Below the pieces are notes generated by a model, which saw only the letters and a program-made list of their open reading frames with translations, made no database searches and was not told the origin of the DNA. From the NCBI GenBank assembly GCA_000969725.1, contig JXSR01S010296.1: a stretch of 31,746 nucleotides of DNA; one strand, 5' to 3'. The stretch comes from Ophiothrix spiculata. Its lineage: Eukaryota > Echinodermata > Ophiuroidea > Amphilepidida > Ophiotrichidae. The translations under genes and the position numbers were made by a program. Below are positions 1 through 9,681 of this stretch, piece after piece; the stretch's first letter is position 1; every line of letters begins with the position of its first letter.

Positions 1-160
1 TCTTGCAAAAACTCATAAAGTGTGCATATTAGGAATGCAACAAGAATGACTGAATGCATAGACTCACTGAATACAGAGCTATTTTTCCCGAGGAATTTCT
101 TATATTTAATAAAGCAAGACAACCTATTATGACTTGACATGATGGAAACCCCTGAGGCAG
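1..160 (+). repeat. Right end of an R-type array unit (rest lies left of the window)
   Basis: This stretch matches 25340-25498, the last part of unit R2, almost base for base, including AAACTCATAAAGTGTG and the GACTGAATGCATAGACTC word. It also matches 18300-18458 at the end of R1. The window therefore opens inside an R unit just before hub copy 1. No gene is seen in it. Confidence 0.8.
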
Positions 161-300
161 CTTGAACAAATCTCATCAGTAATGTTGTGAGAACCTCAAG
201 CAAACTAATCAATTACCGGACGCCGTGTAATCAGTACCAAAGGCTGACCTGTTTTGTTTTAGCAGCAGACATCTATCGGGCAATATTTTGCAGAAAGTGA
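161..300 (+). repeat. Hub copy 1, with 58-bp invariant core at 203-260
   Basis: The core carries the hairpin ATTACCGGACGCCGTGTAAT (8 paired bases with one bulged T and an ACG loop) and next to it a weaker TCAG...CTGA pairing. CTGAC followed by a T-rich tract and AGCAG at 261-265 resembles an intron 3' end, with the putative exon starting at 266. Upstream flank is R-type and downstream flank is P-type. Confidence 0.85.
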
Positions 301-362
301 TGTAGTTTTGATTGAAGATCATACCTGGATCTGAATTTTAAATGTCACATGCAGTCTTTGAC

Positions 363-448
363 ATTTTATTTCAAGTAAAGGTTCAAACAATTTCAAGTGG
401 TGCTTATTTTATTTCAAGTAAAGGTTCAAACAATTTCAAGTGGTGCTT
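363..448 (+). repeat. 43-bp direct tandem duplication
   Basis: The 43 bases at 363-405 are repeated without change at 406-448 (each begins ATTTTATTTCAAGTAAAGG and ends GTGGTGCTT). P2 and P3 hold a single copy, so this is a recent duplication private to P1. Confidence 0.95.
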
Positions 449-947
449 AAGTATTTGCGTCACTGTCTCGCCTGCCTTAAAAATCTGAATCTGTGATAAA
501 ACGTACGCAATGAAAATGTGTATATATGAGCATAACCAGGTAGTTGTTTCTATAAAAAAAATGAATATGATAGCTGACATATGAACAGTCGCAGAGTTTT
601 AAGTTTAGAATCAATTTCAACAGTATGTCATTCAGTTTAAATAATATTGAAAAAGAAAAAGAGAAACTTCACTTAGAAAACAATTTGCATCAAAGGTGCT
701 TCACTTTGCTCATCTATACCTTCTGAACCAAGTGTCTTATGGACCTTGACTAAACCAAATTTAGGCTGTATATATAACAAAAATGTATCAGAAAAAGTAA
801 ACCCATAATTTCACTTAAGAAGACTTTTAGAGATAGTTAAAATTTCAATGCTTCCTTAAGGAAAAATATAAAATGTTCTCTGATGAAAACACCTATGGTG
901 ACGTAACTAAAGTGAAAGGCTACGCGCGAACTTTGATTTTCTTCTTC

Positions 948-1135
948 AGGGGCGCGCCATTAGATTTCCAGGGGGAGCAAGAAGTTTTTTTGAAAAAAAA
1001 ATTCCTCCTCCACAGACAGAAGAAAAAAAATCCCCTGAACATGGAATAGGCAGAAAAAAGAGTAATTTCCAGGAAAAAATATTCAACCCCGAACCCAACT
1101 TCCTGCTCCCCCTGGAAATCTAATGGTGCGCCCCT
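948..1135. mobile_element. Hairpin MITE in P1, possibly PIF/Harbinger-like
   Basis: The ends are inverted repeats of about 28 bp: AGGGGCGCGCCATTAGATTT on the left, and on the right a stretch reading AGGGGCGCACCATTAGATTT on the minus strand. Between them lie A- and C-rich stretches and no transposase. The same element sits at the same place in P2 and P3, where GGGG...CCCC is bounded by TAA on both sides. That would fit the TWA target duplication of PIF/Harbinger elements, but the family call is tentative. In P1 the left target flank is altered. The open frame at 920-1297 on minus simply runs through this element. Confidence 0.75.
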
Positions 1136-1340
1136 AAACGTTACAGTTTTGATGAAAAACATCTTGCTGTTATTTGTCAGTGATATTGAATTTACATTTC
1201 CACTGGCTTTTAATTTGTTATATGTAGTGATTGAATAATAGCAAAAGTATATATTAAGATATTCTGAAATAATGATAGCATTCTTCATTATATTCACCGT
1301 CTCAAACTTGAATTGTAGCTAATAAACAATTTTCCCAGCA

Positions 1341-1720
1341 GACAATTAGAAGTGTCATATCACGGTGAACGATGAACGACGTTTTAATTGACTTCAGTTT
1401 TATTAAACTTTACATAAGATGTCAGTTTTGATAGCGCTTTCATATCTTACAAGAACATCGTATGATCATGAAATGGGATCTTTCTGTTTTTTCTTTAAAT
1501 CATCCCAGTATCATTAATTTGATTCTTCTCTACGAACGGATGAGACTGAGAGACGTTTCTCCTTATTTCCGAAAGATTTTGTAATCTTTTCCACCATAAA
1601 TATATAGACAGCTCAAATTGTTTAAATAGGACAATAACACAGTTTTCGTATTGATTTGCTGCTCAACTGCAATGCACCTGTTAGGTGGAAATAATGCATC
1701 ATCCCATTTCCCCCAATCTT
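1341..1720. repeat. Block shared by P and R units (P1 copy)
   Basis: The words GACGTTTTAATTGACTTCAG, GTATCATTAAT, TTCTCTAC and CTCAACTGCAATGCACCTGT occur in the same order here, in P2 (about 10085-10475), P3 (about 26939-27320), R1 (about 15541-16165) and R2 (about 21638-22050). This is the clearest evidence that P and R come from one ancestral unit. A short frame begins MSVLIALSYL at 1419 and stops at 1517. It is not maintained in the other copies. Confidence 0.75.
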
Positions 1721-2506
1721 ATCAAAATGAAAAGACGGCATTCGTATTTGTGTCAGCCAGGATATCAAAGCTGTTTTAAATGGAATAGAGTTTACTTTAG
1801 TAGAATAAAACCATCAGAAAATTTTATTTACTTTATATTTTCTTTAAGTTTTGCTCTCCCCTCTGCCGAAAGAAAAATTGTGGTTCTAATATAAATAAAT
1901 TAAATGATCTTAAAATGTGCTAAAAATATAGGTGTTTGCTGGGTGTGGGTGTAATATAATATTTAGAGTTTTTACTCTCGGTGTAATATACCTAAAATTA
2001 TCTGACTGACTTCACCGAGTTGACTTCTTTCTTTTGTAGTGTTAGTAGCATCGATTTCCCCCAAACACTCTTTTACGTAAGATGGCATTTAATTTGTATG
2101 AACTATTAACACAGATTCTGACAGTCGACAAAACAAAAATAAAAAAACACTGAAACCAAATATTTCAAGGTAACTAACATCCACCTGCTATACGTTTTGT
2201 AACTGTTCCGATGTATATATTCTGTAAGATTATCAAGATTATCAGCACACCAGTGTGCAGATGTGCATGGTATATTTAGAGCTTACAATGTCTTTAAACT
2301 ATTCTAGCTTTGACAGAATGTTTATACAAACATTATGAAAAAGTATAGAGAACTGCAGAAAAAGCGCTAGGAAACCGAAGTGATATAAATAAATGCATGT
2401 TGTACCCAGATCGCTTTACATCTGCCACTTTGATGTTCTTGTCAAGCGTTGTAATAAATAAAGCTAGATAACCTTTTAGATACGACATGATAAATCTGAG
2501 AGACAG

Positions 2507-2650
2507 CTTGGACAAATCTCATCAGTAATGTTTTGAGTACCTCAAGCAAACTAATCAATTACCGGACGCCGTGTAATCTGTACCAAAGGCTGACCTGTTT
2601 TGTTTTGGCAGCAGACACCTATCGGGCAATATTTGGGGGAAAAAGTGATT
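2507..2650 (+). repeat. Hub copy 2, core at 2549-2606
   Basis: The core has a single substitution (A to T in the word ATCAGTACC). The putative acceptor reads TTTTGGCAG, with the exon side from 2612. Upstream flank is P-type and downstream is Q-type, with ATTTGGGGGAAAAAG in place of the usual ATTTTGCAGAAAG. Confidence 0.85.
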
Positions 2651-3380
2651 AGGAGATGATTAGGAATCTAGTTTTAACTAAAGTACAGCTTTCATGCGAC
2701 GCACATCCTCCAAAATATAGTTTATTCCAAAAACAAAAGTGCAGTTTTTGTTTTTTGCACCTTTTCTAGATAGATTAAAATACACTTTAAATTTGAATGT
2801 GTTACTCTATATTGGATAAGAATATATGGAGTGCTTGTTGCATCGCTGTATGCTAATGAAAAGTTGATGATAATCTTAAATCAAATATTCATCTTAACTG
2901 CATGAATATATTTACTTTATATAGCATATTTTATAATTTTAAATATAGGATATCTCTTATTGTAATGGACAAATTAACATTTTTCTAATTCGTTCTAATG
3001 TTCTAATGCATAAGTCATCCAACATGAATCAAAATACAGTTGTTCAAATTTTAGCAACCTAGTAATCTATTTGTAAAGTTTTTTGAGTGACCTTCAAATT
3101 CACTAAATATGTTTGTTAATCATTTCAATAATGACCACACCACAGCCACAAGAAACACAAATCTAGATTGCAGTCACATAACCACAAATCCTTAAGCATG
3201 TAACATGATAATACGTTAGCTGTTTAATGAAACGCCATATTTTGTGACAATTTCTCGGTAGCATTCTACAACGTTTCAATAACATGAACATTAAGTTCAT
3301 CTATTAGAATCATCGTTTGACAAGATATATGAAATCTTGCTTGTGGGTACTATATTTCACAATCCTTTTACCATTGTAAA

Positions 3381-3620
3381 TTTCATGCCAACATGATATA
3401 ATGATTAATTATTATACAAGAGTGCTTAAGCATCATAAACAATACTACACCATAAATCTTTCTTTCTTATATCATGATAACTATTTTGTGCGTTGCGTCC
3501 AATGTAAAAACAAATAACAACGGCTTTTGAGTTGTTGGAAGGCGCTATTAGGCGTTTGTATTACGTTGCTGATCGATTTGTTGGTTCAAGGTTCAATTTG
3601 TCTACCCTGTATGTGTATTT
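3381..3620. repeat. Highly similar stretch of Q (Q1 copy)
   Basis: This stretch matches 29240-29478 in Q3 with only about four or five differences by eye, including more than 140 identical bases in a row. The surrounding Q sequence is visibly more diverged and carries large indels. No open frame explains it on either strand. Q2 has lost the whole region. Confidence 0.7.
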
Positions 3621-4865
3621 GTGTTTCCATGTTGTGACATTCGTTTTTGATACCTAATACCCTCTTTGTAATATTGAATAAATATCAATTTGTATAATAA
3701 ATCGCAATATTAAACTATATATATAAACACATTATAACTTCCAACGTAGATAGCTCTGGCAGTTGCGAAACACCTGTTTTACAGAAATCAATTTCTTACG
3801 GAATGAAAGGGTTTTTTGAAAACTAAACGACATATGTTAGTCGTAGTTTAACTGCAATGCACTTATCGGTCTGTACTTGTACATCAACTATGTTATTCAA
3901 TATAACGACGCTAATGAAATTATCAATGAGGAGTAATAACTTTTTTTTCTACTTTTAATTTTTTTTCTAAGGAAAATATAGACATCTGTGAATAAATGGT
4001 AATCAAAGAATTACACCTTGTGCTAATTGAAGCACGACAATCTCATGGTTTTATATAATATCTATTCATCTTATCTTTCTAAAATCTACTTGACATAATT
4101 TTTAGCATCAAAGAGAAGTTCTTTATGACTAGCTACGGTATATCAAAAAACTACAGCGTAGTGAAATGTATAAAGACTTGTGCGTGGAATTTGATACTTC
4201 AGAAATGTTGTTCTCTCGGCACAAATAGTATACATGACAAAGCTTTTCTAATCTAGAGTAGTGACAAAACCACAAATCCCTAGATGCCTATTTCCCTCCA
4301 AGCACGTTATACCTGATAAGAATTATATGGCTTAACGTGTTTGACCTTTGTGGTAGCGGGAAATTACGAAATTAAATGTGTTTTCTAGAAAACGAACTGT
4401 GTAATATTTTGTTGAGAGTACATAAGAATATGAATTATTTTCTGAAATTAATGTAGTATTTTAATTCCATCAGTGATACCAAGATACATAAAACACCAAC
4501 AACATAAACGACTATATGATTTATGTCATCTTTAATTCGTTTTAATAATATCAATACGACAAAATACTTTTAACACATGCGAATTTCTGTCTATTTATCG
4601 TCTGTTATAGCTTTTTTGAATAAAATTTAATTTATTCAAATCTTAAGTGTGTTTAACAATTTACGTAAAAACGTGTACATATTTTATCATGTACGTAAAC
4701 CCATTTACAGGCTTGAAGGAGGAACATTACGTGAAAGCTTTGTTCCATGTTCCGACATGATTTTCAAATGGTTCTTGACTTAAGCTCAAGTGGCCACCGG
4801 TGAATACCCGATCTTCTTGTAATCACTTCAGAAACATAACGTCGCTATATGTTGTTATATTATAT

Positions 4866-5030
4866 TTATTTATGTTTAAGTCGAGCGCAGGTTTTCTTAA
4901 AGGGAAATCATTTGACAGCCACGATAAGATGATAAACAAAATTTTCTTGTTTGGTGCAGGAGAGATGCTCTTACTTCAGGCAGAGTAACATCATGAATAT
5001 TGACTTATAAAATAAAACAAAGTAATAGTG
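4866..5030 (+). repeat. Q-unit block carrying a short conserved frame (Q1 copy)
   Basis: A run beginning near TTTATGTTTAAGTCGAGCGC and ending after TTGACTTATAAAATAAAACA recurs at 13318-13470 (Q2), 31470-31610 and 31654 onward (Q3). It can be read as MFKSSAGFLKGKSFDSH..., ending GEMLLLQAE and a stop at about 4988. Q3 reads similarly, but Q2 changes frame before the end. The AATAAA near 5012 is polyadenylation-signal-like. I treat it as a repeat block with a weak coding possibility, because the copies are young and the frame is not kept in all of them. Confidence 0.5.
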
Positions 5031-6859
5031 CTTTCTATCATAAATTACACTATATGTAACTTGTTCTCAACTTCTGCAGATAATCTAAGACTTATGATTA
5101 TGATAAAAATATTTATTGACAAACCACCAAACGACACAACGTAATCGGTTATGCCTTCGCCCCTTGAAGAAAGGAAAGGAAGAAATGCTGTTTCAAATCA
5201 AATTAATTGATAATTAAAAATGCTTTTATATACTATTGAGGATATTGTATGTAAATTAATGGTCTTGAACACTTTCTTGGAAGATTGGCAGGGCAACTGG
5301 GCAAGTCTAATTAGTCTAAAGACAGACTAATTTTAAAATATTTTGCCAATTACGTACGTTTAGTCTTTAAACATCCGAAGAGAAAATGATAACTGATAAT
5401 ATTTGTTAAGCCGATAATCCTAGCATAGTCATTGCTTAACCTTATGTCTACAAAGGAATGTTGATTTTTTGACGCGAATATTCCTTAGATCTTAAATGTT
5501 GCACAAAATCACCAAATGGCTTGATTTTAGCGGAAAATTTCGACCCTGCCACCAAGGGGAGGGGTGGGTGGTTGGGGTGTACACTGTACAGTATTCGTTC
5601 AACATTCGATAATTCCATACAAATGACATTTTTGGAAGCACAATTATAGTGAATTTTTATAATCGTGACACCTCATTATAAATTTTAGGGGCGTGTCGAC
5701 GATTCCATTCATTCTGAGAGGTCGTATGCTTTATCTAGTCAATTCAATTGAAATAGATATGGCCATAATAAAATAAAGTATGCTTTTTTACAAAAAAATA
5801 ATGGATATAAAACCAAAGCTGGCATATATTGGTCAATAATATAAGTAAATATGGCCACATTGGCTTGAATCTCTATAAACGAAATATAATTATATAGAAA
5901 GCAGGCATCTTAAACAGTATCTAGGTCTATTAACGTTAACAATATACCATTTAACATCAACTAAAAAACTTATACATGTATATTTACACATTTTAGTTTT
6001 GGTACTTCATAACAAACGACAGCATTAATGTGGCCTAAATGATCAAACTATCAGGCCAATTAAATGAAAACAAAGAAGCCGAAGTGGTGTTCTCCAAAAC
6101 GAACACGAAACGATAGCAGGACATCAAATCTTTTGACAATAATTTCCATTGAACCTGATTGAAAAAACTTGCGCATTCTACAGAAAATAGCTCATTTAAT
6201 GAGGATTAGATCATCGTATTATGTTGAACATAGTTAAGCATTATACGGTTTTTTAGTTGTGTTCTGAACCCATCCCCTCCAAATATAATCTACCATCAAC
6301 ATGCTATAGTAGTATTTGTGATAGGATAGTAGTATTTGCAGTAGGATATTTGAAGTCCAATAAGATTTCAACATCAGTTTAAGCAAGATGTTTTTACAAA
6401 ATGGCGGATCTTTTAATGATAAAGGCAACATTAATATATTTTGTTAACCTACTTCTCTGCACAAAGTATACATGTAAAACAAATCTCTGATGTAACTATC
6501 GGAAACAAAAACACATTATCATTGATGTCTTGATAAAATACACCTGTCTCATGCAGGCATTAAAGGCATTACATTTATCCAAACATTTTCCACATTTAAA
6601 GTGGCAGACTCCCTTTGCAAGAGATATTTGCATTTGGTCACACCTTTCCGCCGTCAAATTCCGTGCCATCTAATTCTAACACTAGGAGCTTATGCACATG
6701 ACCTTTTAAATCATTAAAACAAGAAAAATGGCGTTCATGTTGATGCCAAATAGTTTTCAATACTTATTTTTCAAACACAAAGAACAAATAACGACAGAAC
6801 ATGTGTAGTCTGATTGCTGATGCTTCAGAAGTGATGTCAAAACGCACGAAAATTGATTT

Positions 6860-7030
6860 TGTTGTTCTTACTCTAGTTGAGGACAAGGGCAATGGCGACA
6901 CTAGGGGTAGGGGACATGCGGGCATTTGTGTGCGCTCCGCGCGTATTTTTCAATTAATACCATTATTTTAACCCAAAGTAGGCGGTTTTTTTGCCAAAAT
7001 AAACATATTTGTCTGTACAAGGGACGGCAG
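6860..7030. repeat. GC-richer stretch with a transposon-end-like CACTAGGGGT word (Q1 copy)
   Basis: GGCGACACTAGGGGTAGGGG at about 6894-6913 parallels GGCGGCACTAGGGGTGGGGG at about 13592-13611 in Q2. CAGTGGCGGCACTAGG resembles the ends of small DNA transposons common in marine invertebrates, but no matching opposite end was seen, so at most a fragment is present. Confidence 0.35.
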
Positions 7031-7274
7031 TTTGTGCATGATGTATTGTGTATGATTTACGTCCATGTCATGATTACTATATAGGCCTCAATACTCAAAG
7101 AGTACTTTAATTTGTAATTTGAAATATATTTACAGATTTATGACCGTGGCTGTAGCTTTAGTAACTTATATTAGATTTTTCATATGATTGTTTGGTACAT
7201 CTGTAAAGGAACTTACAACAGTGGATATACTATTCTTTAACCTTCTCACCCACAATCTATTAATTCAAAATGTT

Positions 7275-7385
7275 GAGCAGACGACCCAGTTATGAACTCA
7301 AAAATAAATGCTAGCGTATAAAAGGTATAACGACTGCTTTCAGCTGCGACAACCATTCCTACATATTTTCACTCCTCAAGTGTTT
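7275..7385 (+). promoter_or_regulatory. TATA-box promoter block, Q type (Q1)
   Basis: TATAAAAGG lies at 7317-7325. The motif GAGCAGACGACCCAGTTA starts 42 bases upstream at 7275. About 25-33 bases after the TATA box comes TTTCAGCTGCGACAACCATT, a plausible initiation zone. The same block occurs in Q2, R1 and R2, with the TATA region, upstream motif and initiation zone better kept than the bases between them. No ATG-led frame of any length follows directly, so a first exon here would be untranslated. The next hub in the direction of transcription has its putative splice acceptor at 8734, about 1.4 kb away. Confidence 0.6.
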
Positions 7386-7547
7386 CCTTACCATATCAAG
7401 TCTTCAACAATACTTGTATATACTTGCAGTTGGCCACACCATAAAAAATGGTAATAGCTTTGAGCCTGCTTTGGGTCGAAAGTAAATTATAAATGACACA
7501 GACAGGAAGAAGCAGTGATCAAATTCACACTGAAACACACTTCTCGT

Positions 7548-8075
7548 TTTTGCTCACATCAAAACCATTGTTTGAAGCTACTAAGCTAGTTTCATGTCTT
7601 TACTTTCGTGCTACTTTCATGCTACAACCATGACAATTTAGCAACAAAGGAAACTTTACATAATTGTCGCCCGAGTTTGACTTCAAATGTTCACGGCGTC
7701 CTTTGCGACAAAAATACGTTAATATGTATGCTTGTCTTCCTGTCGCAACATTTTATAATAACGTCAATAATGAGACTTTGCGACGTTGCGACAGACATGA
7801 AAGAAATTCTGAACCAACATTTACTTCGTCAATTCGAAGTATATTTATTCTGATCACGGTGTGACGTCACAACCCGTGACTATCAAAGTGCGTGTTCATT
7901 TTTGCGCGTCATATATTGCTGGCCTTCGTCCCAAACAAACATGACAAAAAATATGCGGAATGTATATGGTGGTATCATCCAAAGAATTGATTAATATAAG
8001 CCTACTTCGTCAATTCATTCGGTTACATCTGATATTTATTAACAGAAAGGCATTACCAGCACGTTTTGAAGACTA
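7548..8075. repeat. Block shared by Q1 and the R/Q chimera (Q1 copy)
   Basis: From TGCTCACATC to AGCACGTTTTGAAGAC this matches about 19030-19570. It contains several TTGCGAC/GTCGCAA words in both orientations (about 7667-7798), able to form stem-loops, and a perfect CRE palindrome. Two overlapping frames cross it (7608-7853 and 7664-7864). The second reads SPEFDFKCSRRPLRQ in both copies, then the copies diverge by indels, so I do not call it a gene. Confidence 0.75.
7861..7870. promoter_or_regulatory. CRE-like palindrome GTGACGTCAC (Q1)
   Basis: The perfect 8-bp CRE/ATF core TGACGTCA lies at 7862-7869 and is kept in the second copy at 19352-19359. Such a site can occur by chance. Its retention in both copies is the only support. 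Confidence 0.35.
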
Positions 8076-8250
8076 TACCCTATAATCTTGATCATAAGAA
8101 CCCCCTCAGCTCCACTTCAAATCCTGATGTGGTGAAAAATTACAAAGGTCCTCCTATTAACTTGTTATATGTTATTCACCAGATCAGCAAGTACTTTCAT
8201 ATTCTGTGTTTCCAAAACAGTAACTGTTTGCCATGTCTGGATTTGAATGG

Positions 8251-8294
8251 GTTCTTATGATCGAGGTAACATGTTCTTATGATCGAGGTAACAG
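8251..8294 (+). repeat. 22-bp direct tandem duplication
   Basis: GTTCTTATGATCGAGGTAAC followed by two more bases occurs at 8251-8272 and again at 8273-8294. The R/Q chimera lacks this stretch. Confidence 0.9.
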
Positions 8295-8629
8295 GGTATT
8301 CTAAAAAAGAGCTCTAAGATAATAAAGTAAACTATAACATACTAAAAACAGCAACAACCTCTATTTCATTACAGATATAATGTACCTTCAAGCTATTCAA
8401 CTTCAAGCGAAATTTGAATAGGTACAATAAAACGGTTGGTTTTGACAAGGTATATCAAATTACGAAATTTGTGAAAACACTCAATGTATGCGTGTTAAGG
8501 AAGCCAAGTAGAATGTATAAGCATAGACTCGTTGAATACAGAGCTATTTTTCCCCGAGGATTTTTTTTAAATTTAATAAAGCAAGACAACCCTATTATAA
8601 CTTCACAAGATGAAAAATCCCCGAGGCAC

Positions 8630-8770
8630 CTTGAACAAATCTCATCAGTAATGTTGTGAGTACCTCAAGCAAACTAATCAATTACCGGACGCCGTGTAAT
8701 CAGTACCAAAGGCTGACCTGTTTTGTTTTAACAGCAGACATCTATCGGGCAATATTTTCAAGAAAGTGAT
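8630..8770 (+). repeat. Hub copy 3, core at 8672-8729
   Basis: The core is unchanged. The putative acceptor reads TTTTAACAG with the exon side from 8735. Upstream flank is the end of Q1 and downstream flank is P-type. The TATA promoter at 7317 lies upstream in the same orientation. Confidence 0.85.
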
Positions 8771-9681
8771 GTAGTTTTGATTGAAGATCATACCTGGATC
8801 TGAATTTTAAATGTCAAACACAGTCTTTGACATTTTATATTACAAATTATTTCAAGTAAAGGTTCAAACCATTTCAAGTGGTGCTTGAGTATTTGCGTCA
8901 CTGTCTCGCCTGCCTTAAAAATCTGAATATTTGATAAAAACGTACGCAATGAACCTGTGTATACACAAACTACAGCGATTGCTTTAATGTTTGGATAGAA
9001 ATGAGCATAAAAATGTATTTGTTTTTATGAAAGATTGAATATGATAAGCTGACATATGAACAGTCGCATACTTTTAAATTTGGAATCAATTTCAACAATT
9101 ATCATTCAGCATAAATCATGAGAAATTTCTCAATAGAAGGTTACTTATTAAGCAAACGGTTAAGCAGCTCACACTCCGTAGAAAAAGTGTGTAGTGGTGA
9201 TTTAGGTCCAAGCTGAAAAATGTGAATTATGTTGTCTTTATGGACAACGTTGAACTGTTATTGAGTTTTAAAAACAAGAATAATTATTAGGATACGTACC
9301 AAGTATGATATATACATTAAATATTGAAAAAGAAAAAGAGAAACTTCACTTAGAAAACAATTTGCGTCGAAAGTGCTTCACTTTGCTCATCTATACCTTC
9401 TGAACCAAGTGTCTTATGGACCTTGACTAAACCAAATTTAGGCTGTATATATAACAAAAATGTATCATAAAAAGTAAACCCATACTTTCACTTAAAAGGC
9501 GACTTTTAGAGATAGTTAAAATTTTCCCCAATGTTTTCTCAATGCTTCCTTAAGGAAAAATATAAAATGTTCTCATTCTGTTTTAAAAACTGATGAAAAC
9601 TCCTATGGTGACGTAACTAAAGTGAAAGGCTACGCGCTAACTTTGATTTTCTTCTCCCTAATTAATAATATCAAAGTATTA

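Larger units (their letters stand above)
161..2506 (+). repeat. Array unit P1
   Basis: First of three P units (others 8630-11229 and 25499-28083). In order it holds the hub (161-300), a 43-bp tandem duplication (363-448), an AT-rich stretch with AATATTGAAAAAGAAAAAGA near 640, a hairpin MITE (948-1135), a block shared with R units (about 1341-1720), and an AT-rich tail ending in a TAATAAATAAAGC word that runs into hub copy 2. The three P copies are close to each other throughout, with scattered substitutions and small indels. Compared with P2 and P3, P1 lacks a few hundred bases between about 600 and 650 and a short stretch just left of the MITE. Open frames here, such as 1685-1894, are not kept in P2, so I call no gene. 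There is no TATAAAAGG promoter block in P units. Confidence 0.85.
2507..8629 (+). repeat. Array unit Q1 (longest Q copy)
   Basis: After the hub (2507-2650) Q1 continues with AGTGATTAGGAGATGATTAG, the mark of hubs that follow P units. About 2700-3380 is AT-rich with nothing recognised. 3381-3620 is a stretch unusually similar to Q3. 3960-4240 and 4330-5040 recur in Q3 and, for the second part, in Q2. 5040-6795 has no full second copy in the window and holds a short GC-rich run near 5550-5580, and 6330-6560 matches R1 16315-16540. 6800-7100 recurs in Q2, then come the promoter block (7275-7385) and a block shared with the R/Q chimera (about 7548-8075). No defensible coding region was found. Q1 gives the fullest reference for what Q2 has lost. 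Confidence 0.85.

Noticed and set aside
162-300. Hub as a coding exon: a frame including SKLINYRTPCNQYQRL and LTCFVLAADIYRAIF is open in several copies.
   Set aside because: Differences between copies in this frame are mostly replacements (Q/L, A/V, A/T, D/Y), one copy has a stop before the core, another a stop after it, and there is no start codon in a good context. Conservation is tighter than the code requires.
1419-1517. Frames starting MSVLIALSYL in P units (also 10163-10396 and 27017-27223).
   Set aside because: Only the first 20 or so residues agree. Indels then put each copy in a different frame, and R copies stop at once.
161-2650. Hubs as long terminal repeats of a retroelement, with P as the interior.
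   Set aside because: No TG...CA ends, primer-binding site, or gag/pol-like frames, and hubs also bound Q and R segments of unrelated length. Tandem duplication explains them better.
4866-4988. MFKSSAGFLKGKSFDSH frame in Q units as a small protein gene.
   Set aside because: Q2 shifts frame before the end, the splice-like AG before TCGAG is AAG in Q1, and any internal intron would be too short. Kept as a repeat block only.
5540-5585. G-rich run as a CpG island or promoter.
   Set aside because: A short isolated G run without CpG richness, TATA box or a frame nearby.
8346-8427. Short frame ATGTACCTTCAAGC... (MYLQAIQLQAKFE then stop) after an acceptor-like TTTCATTACAG, with AATAAA soon after.
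   Set aside because: Only 13 codons. The acceptor-like AG is absent in R1 and R2, and substitutions are mostly replacements.
8630-8665. CTGATGAG on the minus strand of the hub as a hammerhead ribozyme core.
   Set aside because: The matching GAAA and the closing stems are not there.
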